A stretch of DNA of 64,000 nt from Rhipicephalus microplus (taxonomy: Eukaryota; Arthropoda; Arachnida; Ixodida; Ixodidae): positions 9,826,001 through 9,890,000 of the forward strand of contig NC_134701.1 of assembly GCF_043290135.1 (NCBI RefSeq). The letters are read 5' to 3'. Position numbers and translations under genes: made by a program. Positions 8,936 through 21,199 of the stretch are shown one piece after another. Each line of letters opens with the position of its first letter. Within the stretch, counting starts at the first letter, position 1. The notes under the pieces were generated by a model. That model ran no database searches. It had not been told where the DNA came from and saw nothing but the letters and a program-made list of their open reading frames with translations.

Positions 8936-11486
8936 ACCCGGTGGTGGTGCGGCGCTTTTTTTTCTTTGGGCTGATAGCTTTGAAGATATGTTCTTATGGT
9001 GGTGAGAGTGGAGCACGACTGTCCCCGTGGCGCAGTTGGCTAGCGCGATCGGCTCTTAACTGAAATGTTGGAGGTTCGAGCCCACCCGGTGGTGGTGCGG
9101 CGCTTTTTTTCTTTTGGGCTGATAGCTTTGAAGATATGTTCTGATGGTGGTGAGAGTGGAGCAGGACGGTCTCCGTGGCGCAATTGGCTAGTGCGATCGG
9201 CTGTTAACCGAAAGGTTGGAGGTTCGAGCCCACCCGGTGGTGGTGCGGCGCTTTTTTTTCTTTGGGCTGATAACTTTGATGTTATGTTCTGATGGTGGTG
9301 AGAGTGGAGCGCGACTGTCTCCGTGGCGCAATTGGCTAGCACGATCGGGTGTTAACCGAAAGGTTGGAGCTACGAGCCCACCCGGTGGTGGTGCAGCGCT
9401 TTTTTTTCTTTGGGCTGATAGCTTTGAAGATATGTTCTTATGGTGGTGAGAGTGGAGCACGACTGTCTCCGTGGCACAATTGGCTAGAGCGATCGGCTGT
9501 TAACCGAAAGGGTGTAGGTTCGAGCCCATCCGGTGGTGGTGCGGTGCTTTATTTTTCTTTGGGCTGATAGCTTTGAAGATATGTTCTGATGGTGGTGAGA
9601 GTGGAGCAGGACTCTCTCCGTGGCGAATAGACTAGCGCGATCGGCTGTTAACCGAGAGGTTGGAGGTACGAGCCCACCCGGTGGTGGTGCGGCGCTTTTC
9701 TTTCTTTGGGCTGATAGCTCTGAAGAAATGTTCTGACGGTGGTGAGAGTGGAGCACGACTGTCTTCGTGGCGCATTTGGCTATGCGATCGGCTGTTAACT
9801 GAAACGTTGGAGGTTCGAGCCCTCCCCTGGAGTGGTGTGTTGTTTTTTTTTCTTTGGGCTTATAGCTTTGAAGATATGTTCTGATGGTGGTGAGAGTGAA
9901 GCACGACTGTCTCCGTGGCACAATTGGCTAGCGCGATCGGCTGTTAACCGAAAGGTTGGAGGTACGAGCACACCCGGTGGTGGTGCGGCGCTTTTTTTTC
10001 TTTGGGCTGATAGCTTTGAAGAAATGTTCTGATGGTGGTGAGTGTGGAGCACGACTGTCTCCGTGGCGCAGTTGGTTAGCGCGATCGGCTGTTAACCGAA
10101 AGGTTGGAGGTGCGAGCCCACCCGGTGGTGGTGCGGCGCTTTTTTTTCTTTGGGCTGATAGCTCTGAAGATATGTTCTGATGGTGGTAAGAGTGGAGCAC
10201 GACTGTCTCCATGGCGCAATTGGCTAGCGCGATCGGCTGTTAACCGAAAGGTTGGAGGTACGAGCCAACCCGGTGGTGGTGCGGCGCTTTTTTTCTTTGG
10301 GCTGATACCTTTGAAGAAATGTTCTGATGGTGGTGAGAGTGGAGCACGACTGTCTCCATGGCGCAATTGGCTAGCGCGATCGGCTGTTAACCGAAAGGTT
10401 GGAGGTACGAGCACAACCGGTGGTGGTGCGGCGCTTTTTTTTTCTTTGGGCTGATAGCTTTGAAGAAATGTTCTGATGGTGGTGAGAGTGGAGCACGACT
10501 GTCTCCGTGGCGCAGTTGCCTAGCGCGATCGGCTGTTAACCGAAATGTTGGAGGTTCGAGCCCAACCGGTGGTGGCGCGGCGCTTTTTTTCTTTTGGGCT
10601 GATAGCTTTGAAGATATGTTCTGATGGTGGTGAGAGTGGAGCAGGACTGTCTCCGTGGCGCAATTGGCTAAGGCGATCGGCTGTTAACCGAAAGGTTGGA
10701 GGTTCGAGCCCACCCGGTGGTGGTGCGGCGCTTTTTTTTTCTTTGGGCCGATAGCTCTGAAGAAATGTTCTGACGGTGGTGAGAGTGGAGCAGGACGGTC
10801 TCCGTGGCGCAATTGGCTAGCGCGATCGGGTGTTAACCGAAAGGTTGGAGCTACGAGCCCACCCGGTGGTGGTGCGGCGCTTTTTTTTTCTTTGGGCTGA
10901 TAGCTTTGAAGATATGTTCTTATGGTGGTGAGAGTGGAGCACGACTGTCTCCGTGGCGCAATTGGCTAGCGCGATCGGCTTTTAACCGAAAGGTTGGAGG
11001 TACGAGCCCACCCGGTGGTGGTGCGGTGCTTTTTTTTCTTTGGACAGATATATTTGAAGATATGTTGTGACGGTGGTGAGAGTGGAGCATGACTGTCTCC
11101 GTGGCGCAATCAGCTAGCGCGATTGGCTGTTAACCGAAAGGTTGGAGGTACGAGCCCAACAGGTGGTGGTGCGGCGCCTTTTTTTCTTTGGGCTGATAGC
11201 TCTGAAGAAATGTTCTGACGGTGGTGAGAGTGGAGCACGACTGTCTTCGTGGCGCAATTGGCTATGCGATCGGCTGTTAACTGAAAAGTTGGAGGTTCGA
11301 GCCCTCCCGGGAGTGGTGTGTTGCCTTTTTTTCTTTGGGCTGATAGCTTTGAAGATATGTTCTGATGGTGGTGAGAGTGGAGCAGAACTGTCTCCGTGGC
11401 GCAATTGGCTGGCGCGATCGGCTGTTAACCGCAAGATTGGAGGTACGAGCCCACCCGGTGGTGGTGCGGCGCTTTTTTTTCTTTGG
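8936..11486 (+). repeat. Duplicate of array segment 1-1238 plus 6333-7645 (empty site of element 1)
   Basis: Positions 1-1238 reappear at offset 8935, and positions from 6329 to about 7645 reappear at offset 3841. Together they form one continuous copy without the retrotransposon. The uninterrupted target ATAT lies at 10170-10173. The similarity ends near 7645/11486, where gaagaaatg and gaagatatg spacers differ. The offset of 3841 bp corresponds to about 26 units. Confidence 0.9.
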
Positions 11487-13017
11487 GCTGATAGCTTTGA
11501 AGATATGTTCTTATGGTGGTGAGAGTGGAGCACGACTGTCTCCGTGGCGCAATTGGCTAGCGCGATCGGCTGTTAACCGAAAGGTTGGAGGTACGAGCCC
11601 ACCCGGTGGTGGTGCGGTGCTTTTTTTTCTTTGGACAGATATATTTGAAGATATGTTCTGGTGGTGGTGAGTGTGGAGCAGGACTGTCTCCGTGGCGCAA
11701 TTGGCTAGCGTCATCGGCTGTTAACCGAAAGGTTGGAGGTACGAGCACACCCGGTGGTGGTGCGGCGCTTTTTTTTCTTTGGGCTGATAGCTTTGAAGAA
11801 ATGTTCTGATGGTGTTGAGAGTGGAGCACGACTGTCTCCGTGGCGCAGTTGGCTAGCGCGATCGCCTGGTAACCGAAATGTTGGAGGTTCGAGCCCACCC
11901 GGTGGTGGTGCGGCGCTTTTTTTCTTTTGGGCTGATAGCTTTGAAGATATGTTCTGATGGTGGTGAGAGTGGAGCAGGACTGTTTCCGTGGCGCAATTGC
12001 CTAGTGCGATCGGCTGTTAACCGAAAGGTTGGAGGTTCGAGCCCACCCGGTGGTGGTGCGGCGCTTTTTTTTCTTTGGGCTGATAAATTTGAAGCTATGT
12101 TCTGATGGTGGTGAGAGTGGAGCGCGGTTGTCTCCGTGGCGCAATTGGCTAGCGCGATCGGCTGTTAACCGAAAGGTTGGAGGTACGAGCACAACCGGTG
12201 GTGGTGCGGCGATTTTTTTTCTTTGGCCTGATAGCTTTGAAGAAATGTTCTGATGGTGGTGAGAGTGGAGCACGACTGTCTCCGTGGCGCAGTTGGCTAG
12301 CGCGATCGGCTCTTAACCAAAATGTTGGAGGTTCGAGCCCACCCGGTGGTGGTGCGGCGCTTTTTTTCTTTTGGGCTGATAGCTTTGAAGATATGTTCTG
12401 ATGGTGGTGAGAGTGCAGCGCGACTGTCTCTGTGGCGCAATTGGCTAGCGCGATCGGCTGTTAACCGAAAGGTTGGAGCTAGGAGCCCACCCGGTGGTGG
12501 TGCGGCGCTTTTTTTATTTTGCGCTGATAGCTTTGAAGATATGTTCTGGTGGTGGTGAGTGTGGAGCAGGACTGTCTCCGTGGCGCAATTGGCTAGCGCG
12601 ATCGGCTGTTAACCGAAAGGTTGGAGTACGAGCCCACCCGGTGGTGGTGCGGCGCTTTTTTTTTCTTTGGGCTGATAGCTTTGAAGATATGTTCTGATGG
12701 TGGTGAGAGTGGAGCACGACTGTCTCCGTGGCGCAATTGGCTAGCGCGATCGGCTGTTAACCGAAAGGTTGGAGGTACGAGCACAACCGGTGGTGGTGCG
12801 GCGCTTTTTTTTGTTTGGGCTGATAGCTTTGAAGAAATGTTCTGATGGTGGTGAGAGTGGAGCACGACTGTCTCCGTGGCGCAGTTGGCTAGCGCGATCG
12901 GCTGTTAACCGAAATGTTGGAGGTTCGAGCCCACCCGGTGGTGGTGCGGCGCTTTTCTTCTTTTGGGCTGATAGCTTTGAAGATATGTTCTGATGGTGGT
13001 GAGAGTGCAGCGCGACT

Positions 13018-13091
13018 GTCTCCGTGGCGCAATTGGCTAGCGCGATCGGCTGCTAACCGAAAGGTTGGAGCTACGAGCCCACCCGGTGGTG
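13018..13091 (+). tRNA. tRNA-like unit with Ser-type GCT anticodon
   Basis: The loop reads CTGCTAA (anticodon 13052-13054). A second GCT copy is at 61945-61947. The body lacks the long variable arm of a real tRNA-Ser, so this is drift of the Asn-like body and not a serine tRNA. Confidence 0.6.
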
Positions 13092-16000
13092 GTGCGGCGC
13101 TTTTTTTATTTTGCGCTGGTAGCTTTGAAGATATGTTCTGGTGGTGGTGAGTGTGGAGCAGGACTGTCTCCGTGGCGCAATTGGCTAGCGCGATCGGCTG
13201 TTAACCGAAAGGTTGGAGGTACGAGCCCACCCGGTGGTGGTGCGGCGCTTTTTTTTTCTTTGGGCTGATAGCTTTGAAGATATGTTCTGATGGTGGTGAG
13301 AGTGGAGCACGACTGTCTCCATGGCGCAATTGGCTAGCGCGATCGGCTGTCAACCGAAATGTTGGAGGTTCGAGCCCACCCGGTGGTGGCGCGGCGCTTT
13401 TTTTCTTTTGGGCTGATAGCTTTGAAGATATGTTCTGATGGGGGTGAGAGTGGAGCAGGACTGTCTCCGTGGCGCAATTGGCTAGTGCGATCGGCTGTTA
13501 ACCGAAAGGTTGGAGCTACGAGCCCACCCGGTGGTGGTGCGGCGCTTTTTTTTTCTTTGGGCTGATAGCTTTGAAGATATGTTCTGATGGTGGTGAGAGT
13601 GGAGCACGACTGTCTCCATGGCGCAATTGGCTAGCGCGATCGGCTGTCAACCGAAATGTTGGAGGTTCGAGCCCACCCGGTGGTGGCGCGGCGCTTTTTT
13701 TCTTTTGGGCTGATAGCTTTGAAGATATGTTCTGATGGTGGTGAGAGTGGAGCGCGACTGTCTCCGTGGCGCAATTGGCTAGCGCGATCGGGTGTTAACC
13801 GAAAGGTTGGAGCTACGAGCCCACCCGGTGGTGGTGCGGCGCTTTTTTTTCTTTGGGCTGATAGCTTTGAAGATATGTTCTTATGGTGGTGAGAATGGAG
13901 CACGACTGTCCCCGTGGCGCAGTTGGCTAGCGCGATCGGCTCTTAACTGAAATGTTGGAGGTTCGAGCCCACCCGGTGTTGGTGCGGCGCTTTTTTTCTT
14001 TTGGGCTGATAGCTTTGAAGATATGTTCTGATGGTGGTGAGAGTGGAGCAGGACGGTCTCCGTGGCGCAATTGGCTAGTGCGATCGGCTGTTAACCGAAA
14101 GGTTGGAGGTTCGAGCCCACCCGGTGGTGGTGCGGCGCTTTTTTTTCTTTGGGCTGATAACTTTGAAGTTATGTTCTGATGGTGGTGAGAGTGGAGCGCG
14201 ACTGTCTCCGTGGCGCAATTGGCTAGCGCGATCGGGTGTTAACCGAAACGTTGGAGCTACGAGCCCACCCGGTGGTGGTGCAGCGCTTTTTTTTTCTTTG
14301 GGCTGATAGCTTTGAAGATATGTTCTTATGGTGGTGAGAGTGGAGCACGACTGTCTCCGTGGCACAATTGGCTAGCGCGATCGGCTGTTAACCGAAAGGT
14401 TGGAGGTACGAGCCCACCCGGTGGTGGTGCGGTGCTTTTTTTTCTTTGGACAGGTATATTTGAAGATATGTTGTGACGGTGGTAAGAGTGGAGCATGACT
14501 GTCTACGTGGCGCAGTCAGCTAGCGCGATTGGCTGTTAACCGAAAGGTTGGAGGTACGAGCCCACCAGGTGGTGGTGCGGCGCCTTTTTTTCTTTGGGCT
14601 CATAGCTCTGAAGAAATGTTCTGACGGTGGTGAGAGTGGAGCACGACTGTCTTCGTGGCGCAATTGGCTATGCGATCGGCTGTTAACTGAAAAGTTGGAG
14701 GTTCGAGCCCACCCGGTGGTGGCGCGGCGCTTTTTTTCTTTTGGGCTGATAGCTTTGAAGATATGTTCTGATGGTGGTGAGAGTGGAGCACGACTGTCTC
14801 CGTGGCGCAGTTGGCTAGCGCGATCGCCTGTTAACCGAAATGTTGGAGGTTCGAGCCCACCCAGTGGTGGTGCGGCGCTTTTTTTCTTTTGGTTTGATAG
14901 CTTTGAATATATGTTCTGATGGTGGTGAGAGTGGAGCAGGACTGTTTCCGTGGCGCAATTGCCTAGTGCGATCGGCTGTTAACCGAAAGGTTGGAGGTTC
15001 GAGCCCACCTGGTGGTGGTGCGGCGCTTTTTTTTCTTTGGGCTGATAAATTTGAAGCTATGTTCTTATGGTGGTGAGAGTGGAGCGCGGTTGTCTCCGTG
15101 GCGCAATTGGCTATGCGATCGGCTGTTAACTGAAAAGTTGGGGGTTCGAGCCCTCCCGGGAGTGGTGTGTTGCCTTTTTTTCTTTGGGCTGATAGCTTTG
15201 AAGATATGTTCTGATGGTGGTGAGAGTGGAGCAGAACTGTCTTCGTGGCGCAATTGGCTGGCGCGATCGGCTGTTAACCGCAAGGTTGGAGGTACGAGCC
15301 CACCCGGTGGTGGTGCGGCGCTTTTTTTTCTTTGGGCTGATAGCTTTGAAGATATGTTCTTATGGTGGTGAGATTGGAGCACGACTGTCTCCGTGGCGCA
15401 ATTGGCTAGCGCGATCGGCTGTTAACCGAAAGGTTGGAGGTACGAGCCCACCCGGTGGTGGTGCGGTGCTTTTTTTCTTTGGACAGATATATTTGAAGAT
15501 ATGTTCTGGTGGTGGTGAGGGTGGAGCAGGACTGTCTCCGTGGCGCAATTGGCTAGCGTCATCGGCTGTTAACCGAAAGGTTGGAGGTACGAGCACACCC
15601 GGTGGTGGTGCGGCGCTTTTTTTTCTTTGGGCTGATAGCTTTGAAGAAATTTCTGATGGTGTTGAGAGTGGAGCACGACTGTCTCCGTGGCGCAGTTGGC
15701 TAGCGCGATCGGCTGTTAACCGAAATGTTGGAGGTTCGAGCCCACCCGGTGGTGGTGCGGCGCTTTTTTTCTTTTGGGCTGATAGCTTTGAAGATATGTT
15801 CTGATGGTGGTGAGACTGGAGCAGGACTGTCTCCGTGGCGCAATCGCCTAGTGCGATCGGCTGTTAACTGAAAGGTTGTAGGTTCGAGCCCATCCGGTGG
15901 TGGTGCGGCGCTTTATTTTTCTTTGGGCTGATAGCTTTGAAGATATGTTCTGATGGTGGTGAGAGTGGAGCAGGACTCTCTCCGTGGCGAATAGACTAGC

Positions 16001-16291
16001 GCGATCGGCTGTTAACCGAAAGGTTGGAGGTACGAGCCCACGCGGTGGTGGTGCGGCGCTTTTCTTTCTTTGGGCTGATAGCTCTGAAGAAATGTTCTGA
16101 CGGTGGTGAGAGTGGAGCACGACTGTCTTCGTGGCGCATTTGGCTATGCGATCGGCTGTTAACTGAAAGGTTGGAGGTTCGAGCCCTCCCCTGGAGTGGT
16201 GTGTTGTTTTTTTTCTTTGGGCTGATAGCTTTGAAGATATGTTCTGATGGTGGTGAGAGTGAAGCACGACTCTCTCCGTGGCACAATTGGC

Positions 16292-16322
<31 letters not shown>

Positions 16323-19300
16323 AGGTACGAGCACACCCGGTGGTGGTGCGGCGCTTTTTTTCTTTGGGCTGATAGCTTTGAAGAAATGTTCTGATGGTGG
16401 TGAGAGTGGAGCACGACTGTCTCCGTGGCGCAGTTTGCTAGCGGGATCGGCTGTTAACCGAAATGTTGGAGGTTCGAGCCCACCCGGTGGTGGTGCGGCG
16501 CTTTTTTTCTTTTGGGCTGATAGCTTTGAAGATATGTTCTGATGGTGGTGAGAGTGGAGCAGGACTGTCTCCGTGGCGCAATTGCCTAGTGCGATCGGCT
16601 GTTAACTGAAAGGTTGTAGGTTCGAGCCCATCCAGTGGTGGTGCGGCGCTTTATTTTTCTTTGGGCTGATAGCTTTGAAGATATGTTCTGATGGTGGTGA
16701 GAGTGGAGCACGACTGTCTCCATGGCGCAATTGGCTAGCGCGAACGGCTGTTAACCGAAAGGTTGGAGGTACGAGTCAACCCGGTGGTGGTGCGGCGCTT
16801 TTTTTTCTTTGGGCTGATAGCTTTGAAGATATGTTCTGATGGTGGTGAGAGTGGAGCAGGACTGTCTCCGTGGCGCAATTGGCTAGTGCGATCGGCTGTT
16901 AACCGAAAGGTTGGAGGTTCGAGCCCACCCGGTGGTGGTGCGGCGCTTTTTTTTCTTTGGGCTGATAACTTTGAAACTATGTTCTGATGGTGGTGAGAGT
17001 TGAGCACGACTGTCTTCGTGGCGCAATTGGCTATGCAATCGGCTGTTAACTGAAAAGTTGGAGGTTCGAGCCCTCCCGGGAGTGGTGTGTTGCCTTTTTT
17101 CTTTGGGCTGATAGCTTTGAAGATATGTTCTGATGGTGGTGAGAGTGGAGCAGAACTGTCTCCGTGGCGCAATTGGCTGGCGCGATCGGCTGTTAACCGC
17201 AAGGTTGGAGGTACGAGCCCACCCGGTGGTGGTGCGGCGCTTTTTTTTCTTTGGGCTGATAGCTTTGAAGATATGTTCTTATGGTGGTTAGAGTGGAGCA
17301 CGACTGTCTCCTAGCGCAATTGGCTAGCGCGATCGGCTGTTAACCGAAAGGTTGGAGGAACGAGCCCACCCGGTGGTGGTGCGGTGCTTTTTTTCTTTGG
17401 ACAGATATATTTGAAGATATGTTCTGGTGGTGGTGAGTGTGGAGCAGTACTGTCTCCGTGGCGCGATTGGCTAGCGCGATCGGCTGTTGACCGAAAGGTT
17501 GGAGGTACGAGCCCACCCGGTGGTGGTGTGGCGCTTTTTTTTCTTTGGGCTGATAGCTTTAAAGATATGTACTTATGGTGGTGAGAGTGGAGCACGACTG
17601 TCTCCGTGGCGCAATTGGCTAGCGCGATCGGCTGTTAACCGAAAGGTTGGAGGTACGAGCACAACCGGTGGTGGTGCGGCGCTTTTTTTTCTTTGGGCTG
17701 ATAGCTTTGAAGAAATGTTCTGATGGTGGTAAGAGTGGAGCACGACTGTCTCCATGGCGCAGTTGCCTAGCGCGATCGGCTGTTAACCGAAATGTAGGAG
17801 GTTCGAGCCCACCCGGTGGTGGCGCGGCGCTTTTTTTCTGTTGGGCTGATAACTTTGAAACTATGTTCTGATGGTGGTGAGAGTGGAGCGCGACTGTCTT
17901 CGTGGCGCAATTGGCTAGCGCGATCGGGTGTTAACCGAAAGGTTGGAGCTACGAGCCCACCCGGTGGTGGTGCGGCGCTTTTTTTTTCTTTGGGCTGATA
18001 GCTTTGAAGATATGTTCTTATGGTGGTGAGAGTGGAGCACGACTGTCTCAGTGGCGCAATTGGCTAGCGCGATCGGCTGTTAACCGAAAGGTTGGAGGTA
18101 CGAGCCCACCAGGTGGTGGTGCGGTGTTTTTTTTTGGACAGATATATTTGAAGATATGTTGTGACGGTGGTGAGAGTGGAGCATGACTGTCTCCGTGGCG
18201 CAATCACCTAGCGCGATTGGCTGTTAACCGAAAGGTTGGAGGTACGAGCCCACCAGGTGGTGGTGCGGCGCCTTTTTTTCTTTGGGCTGATAGCTCTGAA
18301 GAAATGTTCTGACGGTGGTGAGAGTTGAGCACGACTGTCTTCGTGGCGCAATTGGCTATGCGATCGGCTGTTAACTGAAAAGTTGGAGGTTCGAGCCCTC
18401 CCGGGAGTGGTGTGTTGCCTTTTTTTCTTTGGGCTGATAGCTTTGAAGATATGTTCTGATGGTGGTGAGATTGGAGCAGAACTGTCTCCGTGGCGCAATT
18501 GGCTGGCGCGATCGGCTGTTAACCGCAAGGTTGGAGGTACGAGCCCACCCGGTGGTTGTGCGGCGCTTTTTTTTCTTTGGGCTGATAGCTTTGAAGATAT
18601 GTTCTTATGGTGGTTAGAGTGGAGCACGACTGTCTCCGTGGCGCAATTGGCTAGCGCGATCGGCTGTTAACCGAAAGGTTGGAGGTACGAGCCACCCGGT
18701 GGTGGTGCGGTGCTTTTTTTTCTTTGGACAGATATATTTGAAGATATGTTCTGGTGGTGGTGAGTGTGGAGCAGGACTGTCTCCGTGGCGCAATTGGCTA
18801 GCGACATCGGCTGTTAACCGAAAGGTTGGAGGTACGAGCACACCCGGTGGTGGTGCGGCGCTTTTTTTTTCTTTGGGCTGATAGCTTTGAGGAAATGTTC
18901 TGATGGTGTTGAGAGTGGAGCACGACTGTCTCCGTGGCGCAGTTGGCTAGCGCGATCGGCTCTTAAACCGAAATGTTGGAGGTTCGAGCCCGCCCGGTGG
19001 TGGTGCGGCGCTTTTTTTCTTTTGGGCTGATAGCTTTGAAGATATGTTCTGATGGTGGTGAGAGTGGAGCAGGACTGTCTCCGTGGCGCAATTGCCTAGT
19101 GCGATCGGCTGTTAACCGAAAGGTTGGAGGTTCGAGCGCACCCGGTGGTGGTGCGGCGCTTTTTTTTTGGCTGATAAATTTGAAGCTATGTTCTGATGGT
19201 GGTGAGAGTGGAGCGCGACTGTCTCCGTGGCGCAATTGGCTAGCGCGATCGGCTGTTAACCGAAAGGTTGGAGCTACGAGCCCACCCGGTGGTGGTGCGG

Positions 19301-20657
19301 CGCTCTTTTTGGACTGATAGCTTTGAACATATGTTCTGGTGGTGGTGAGAGTGGAGCACGACTGTCTCCGTGGCGCGATAAGCTAGCGCGATCGGCTGTT
19401 AACCGAAAGGTTAGAGGTTCGAGCCCTCCCGGGATTGGTGTGTTGCCTTTTTTATTTTGCGCTGATAGCTTTGAAGATATGTTCTGGTGGTGGTGAGTGT
19501 GGAGCAGGACTGTCTCCGTGGCGCGATTGGCTAGCGCGATCGGCTGTTGACCGAAAGGTTGGAGGTACGAGCCCACCCGGTGGTGGTGTGGCGCTTTTTT
19601 TTCTTTGGGCTGATAGCTTTAAAGATATGTACTTATGGTGGTGAGAGTGGAGCACGACTGTCTCCGTGGCGCAATTGGCTAGCGCGATCGGCTGTTAACT
19701 GAAAGGTTGTAGGTTCGAGCCCATCCGGTGGTGGTGCGGCGCTTTTCTTTCTTTGGGCTGATAGCTCTGAAGAAATGTTCTGACGGTGGTGAGAGTGGAG
19801 CACGACTGTCTTCGGGGCGCATTTGGCTATGCGATCGGCTGTTAACTGAAAGGTTGGAGGTTCGAGCCCTCCCCTGGAGTGGTGTGTTGTTTTTTTTCTT
19901 TGGGCTGATAGCTTTGAAGATATGTTCTGATGGTGGTGAGAGTGAAGCACGACTGTCTCCATGGCACAATTGGCTAGCGCGATCGGCTGTTAACCGAAAG
20001 GTTGGAGGTACGAGCACACCCGGTGGTGGTGCGGCGCTTTTTTTTCTTTGGGCTGATAGCTTTGAAGAAATGTTCTGATGGTGGTGAGAGTGGAGCACGA
20101 CTGTCTCCGTGGCGCAGTTGGTTAGCGCGATCGGCTGTTAACCGAAAGGTTGGAGGTACGAGCCCACCCGGTGGTGGTGCGGCGCTTTTTTTTTCTTTGG
20201 GCTGATAGCTTTGAAGATATGTTCTGATGGTGGTAAGAGTGGAGCACGACTGTTTCCATGGCGCAATTGGCTAGCGCGATCGGCTGTTAACTGAAAGGTT
20301 GGAGGTACGAGCCAACCCGGTGGTGGTGCGGCGCTTTTTTTTTGGGCTGATATCTTTGAATAAATGTTCTGATGGTGGTGAGAGTGGAGCACGACTGTCT
20401 CCATGGCGCAATTGGCTAGCGCGATCGGCTGTTAACCGAAAGGTTGGAGGTACGAGCACAACCGGTGGTGGTGCGGCGCTTTTTTTTCTTTGGGCTGATA
20501 GCTTTGAAGAAATGTTCTGATGGTGGTGAGAGTGGAGCACGACTGTCTCCGTGGCGCAGTTGCCTAGCGCGATCGGCTGTTAACCGAAATGTTGGAGGTT
20601 CGAGCCCACCCGGTGGTGGCGCGGCGCTTTTTTTCTTTTGGGCTGATAGCTTTGAAG

Positions 20658-20661
20658 ATAT
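20658..20661. repeat. Target-site duplication of element 2, left
   Basis: ATAT in the context gaagatat, the same unit position as for element 1. The second copy is at 26624-26627. Confidence 0.88.
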
Positions 20662-21068
20662 TGTCACGGGGTCGTGACGTGGCCGAAGACAGGAGACTTC
20701 GTGTTAGGATTTAACAGTTTATTTGGGCGAACCTGTGCCCGGTAAACTGAAAGTCCAATTACAGCAGCAGTCTCGCACAGATAGCAGTCTCGGACTGATA
20801 GCGGCGAACGGAGCGTCGGCCTTCGATCAACAACTGACAAGCGGCGAAGCGCGTCGGCATTTATACTCTTGCCGTCGAATGTTCTAGCGTTATCGCTAGT
20901 GGTGGCGTAGCTTCCAGAACAATCTGTATCGTTCGCACAGTGGGCGTGATCTTATCGAAATGATCTACTACAGTCCGGAACCTTCTAGAAAACTGCAGGC
21001 GCGGTTTGCGCTGAGAATCGTGCGGTGTTTTCGGACGATAACAAAAACTTGGGAAATGGAACGTGGCA
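20662..21068 (-). repeat. 3' LTR of element 2 (minus orientation)
   Basis: 407 bp; on the minus strand it starts TGCCACG and ends CGTGACA. It differs from the other LTR at about three positions (for example gagacttcg against gagatttcg). Confidence 0.93.
20718..20723 (-). promoter_or_regulatory. Polyadenylation signal in the 3' LTR of element 2
   Basis: AATAAA on the minus strand, about 140 bp after the TATA-like box in the same LTR, a fitting place for the 3' end of the R region. Confidence 0.55.
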
Positions 21069-21080
21069 TTGCCCCCCTCT
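21069..21080 (-). other. Polypurine tract of element 2
   Basis: AGAGGGGGGCAA on the minus strand touches the 3' LTR. This is the expected primer for plus-strand DNA synthesis. The rest of 21081-21199 is untranslated and A/T-rich. Confidence 0.8.
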
Positions 21081-21199
21081 GAAAAAAAGCATCGTCCCGA
21101 TGCTTTAACTAAAGATTAAAGTACAATAATAATGCAAGAAAGTACAATGAATAAATTACGATACAACAATAATACAAAAAAAACCACTGTTTCAGTTTG

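Larger units (their letters stand above)
6329..20661 (+). repeat. 148-bp tRNA-Asn-derived tandem array, segment 2
   Basis: Roughly 97 head-to-tail units, all in the same orientation, between Gypsy elements 1 and 2. Several subfamilies alternate. One has T-loop TTCGAGC and another TACGAGC. One has a CCTCC T-stem with a short D-arm. One has the spacer ggacagatatattt, and one has a terminator reading tttattttgcgc. I see no host gene, inverted unit or unrelated insert in this stretch. Confidence 0.95.
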
